Shown here: positions 17,344-17,500 of the stretch, piece after piece
Position numbering within the stretch: the stretch's first letter is position 1
Layout of the letters: each line of letters opens with the position of its first letter
NCBI GenBank assembly: GCA_009760855.2
Contig: WPIO01000153.1
Coordinates: 315,001 to 332,500 of the forward strand
Length of the DNA stretch: 17,500 nucleotides
Origin: Cristatella mucedo
Lineage: Eukaryota; Bryozoa; Phylactolaemata; Cristatellidae
Reading direction: 5' to 3'
Notes under the pieces: model-generated
The model's input: only the letters and a program-made list of their open reading frames with translations
What the model was told of the DNA's origin: nothing
Databases searched by the model: none
Program-made: the position numbers and the translations under genes

Positions 17344-17500
17344 GCTTTCGTCTCCAAGCCGATGGTGGACGGTGACCGGAGCTCGGATACAGGCTTGATG
17401 ACGTACGGGCCACACGGCATGGCCGTGGTCACTATCGGCACGCAGACCGCCGACGTCGTAGCCACCTCCAGCGCCAGGCAGGACGGAAGCAGACAGCATT
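17344..17500 (+). CDS. Exon, partial: segment with LC8-type TQT motif
   Basis: It starts in phase 0 after gtgccacgcag and is still open at the window end. It encodes AFVSKPMVDGDRSSDTG, LMTYGPHGMAVVTIGTQTA, and then DVVATSSARQDGSRQH. The TQT core (17440-17448), with flanking hydrophobic residues in a disordered setting, matches the known recognition motif of the dynein light chain LC8 hub. That a coiled coil lies in the same predicted protein agrees with typical LC8 partners. No complete domain is visible and the rest of the gene lies beyond the window. Confidence 0.65.

Overview
The window is nuclear DNA of an animal. Protein-coding signal comes as short exons bounded by GT-AG junctions. It is rich in microsatellites ((CT)n, (GA)n, (CA)n, (CAG)n, (ATT)n) and holds several decayed transposable elements and tRNA-derived SINEs. 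Composition is mixed: GC-rich near the exons and AT-rich in the inserted repeats. An invertebrate seems likely, and a lophotrochozoan or flatworm is only a guess; no sequence here fixes the phylum. There is no bacterial-type gene organisation.

Layout. 1-545: no clear gene, except a weak minus-strand open frame at 248-430. 545-900: a SINE followed by an inverted copy of a repeat tail. 870-1512: a broken Tc1/mariner-type transposase. 1513-4300: non-coding, with (CAG)17, (CT)n and (CA)n. 4299-4661: a long (GA)n tract. 4662-6172: further SINE and tail copies. 6229-7130: a decayed CR1/L2-like reverse transcriptase. 7131-7980: non-coding, with (CTG)14. 7981-12479: exons of a plus-strand gene. 12480-13786: mostly non-coding. 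13787-15170: a decayed copy of an uncharacterised multi-copy animal protein family. 15171-16880: SINE tails, a perfect palindrome and AT-rich repeats. 16884-17500: further exons on the plus strand, running off the end.

The main gene is read from exons whose splice phases agree: 7981-8060 (tentative), 8135-8414, 8639-8828, 9552-9639, 11287-11475 (tentative), 12234-12479, 16884-16961, 17048-17155, 17344-end. The predicted protein has a coiled coil, a run of 21 Gln, a second Gln run that crosses a splice junction, long Ser/Ala/Gly/Pro-rich disordered stretches, a basic segment followed by an acidic one, and a Thr-Gln-Thr motif of the kind bound by dynein light chain LC8. I do not recognise the gene. 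Its introns carry most of the repeats.

The repeats form a connected set. At least seven places carry the same roughly 65-bp tail that ends in (ATT)n and can fold into a GCGC-stemmed hairpin. One tRNA-headed SINE appears to carry a diverged form of it. A different tRNA-derived SINE family is present in two opposite-facing copies. All element proteins here are interrupted by stops and frameshifts.
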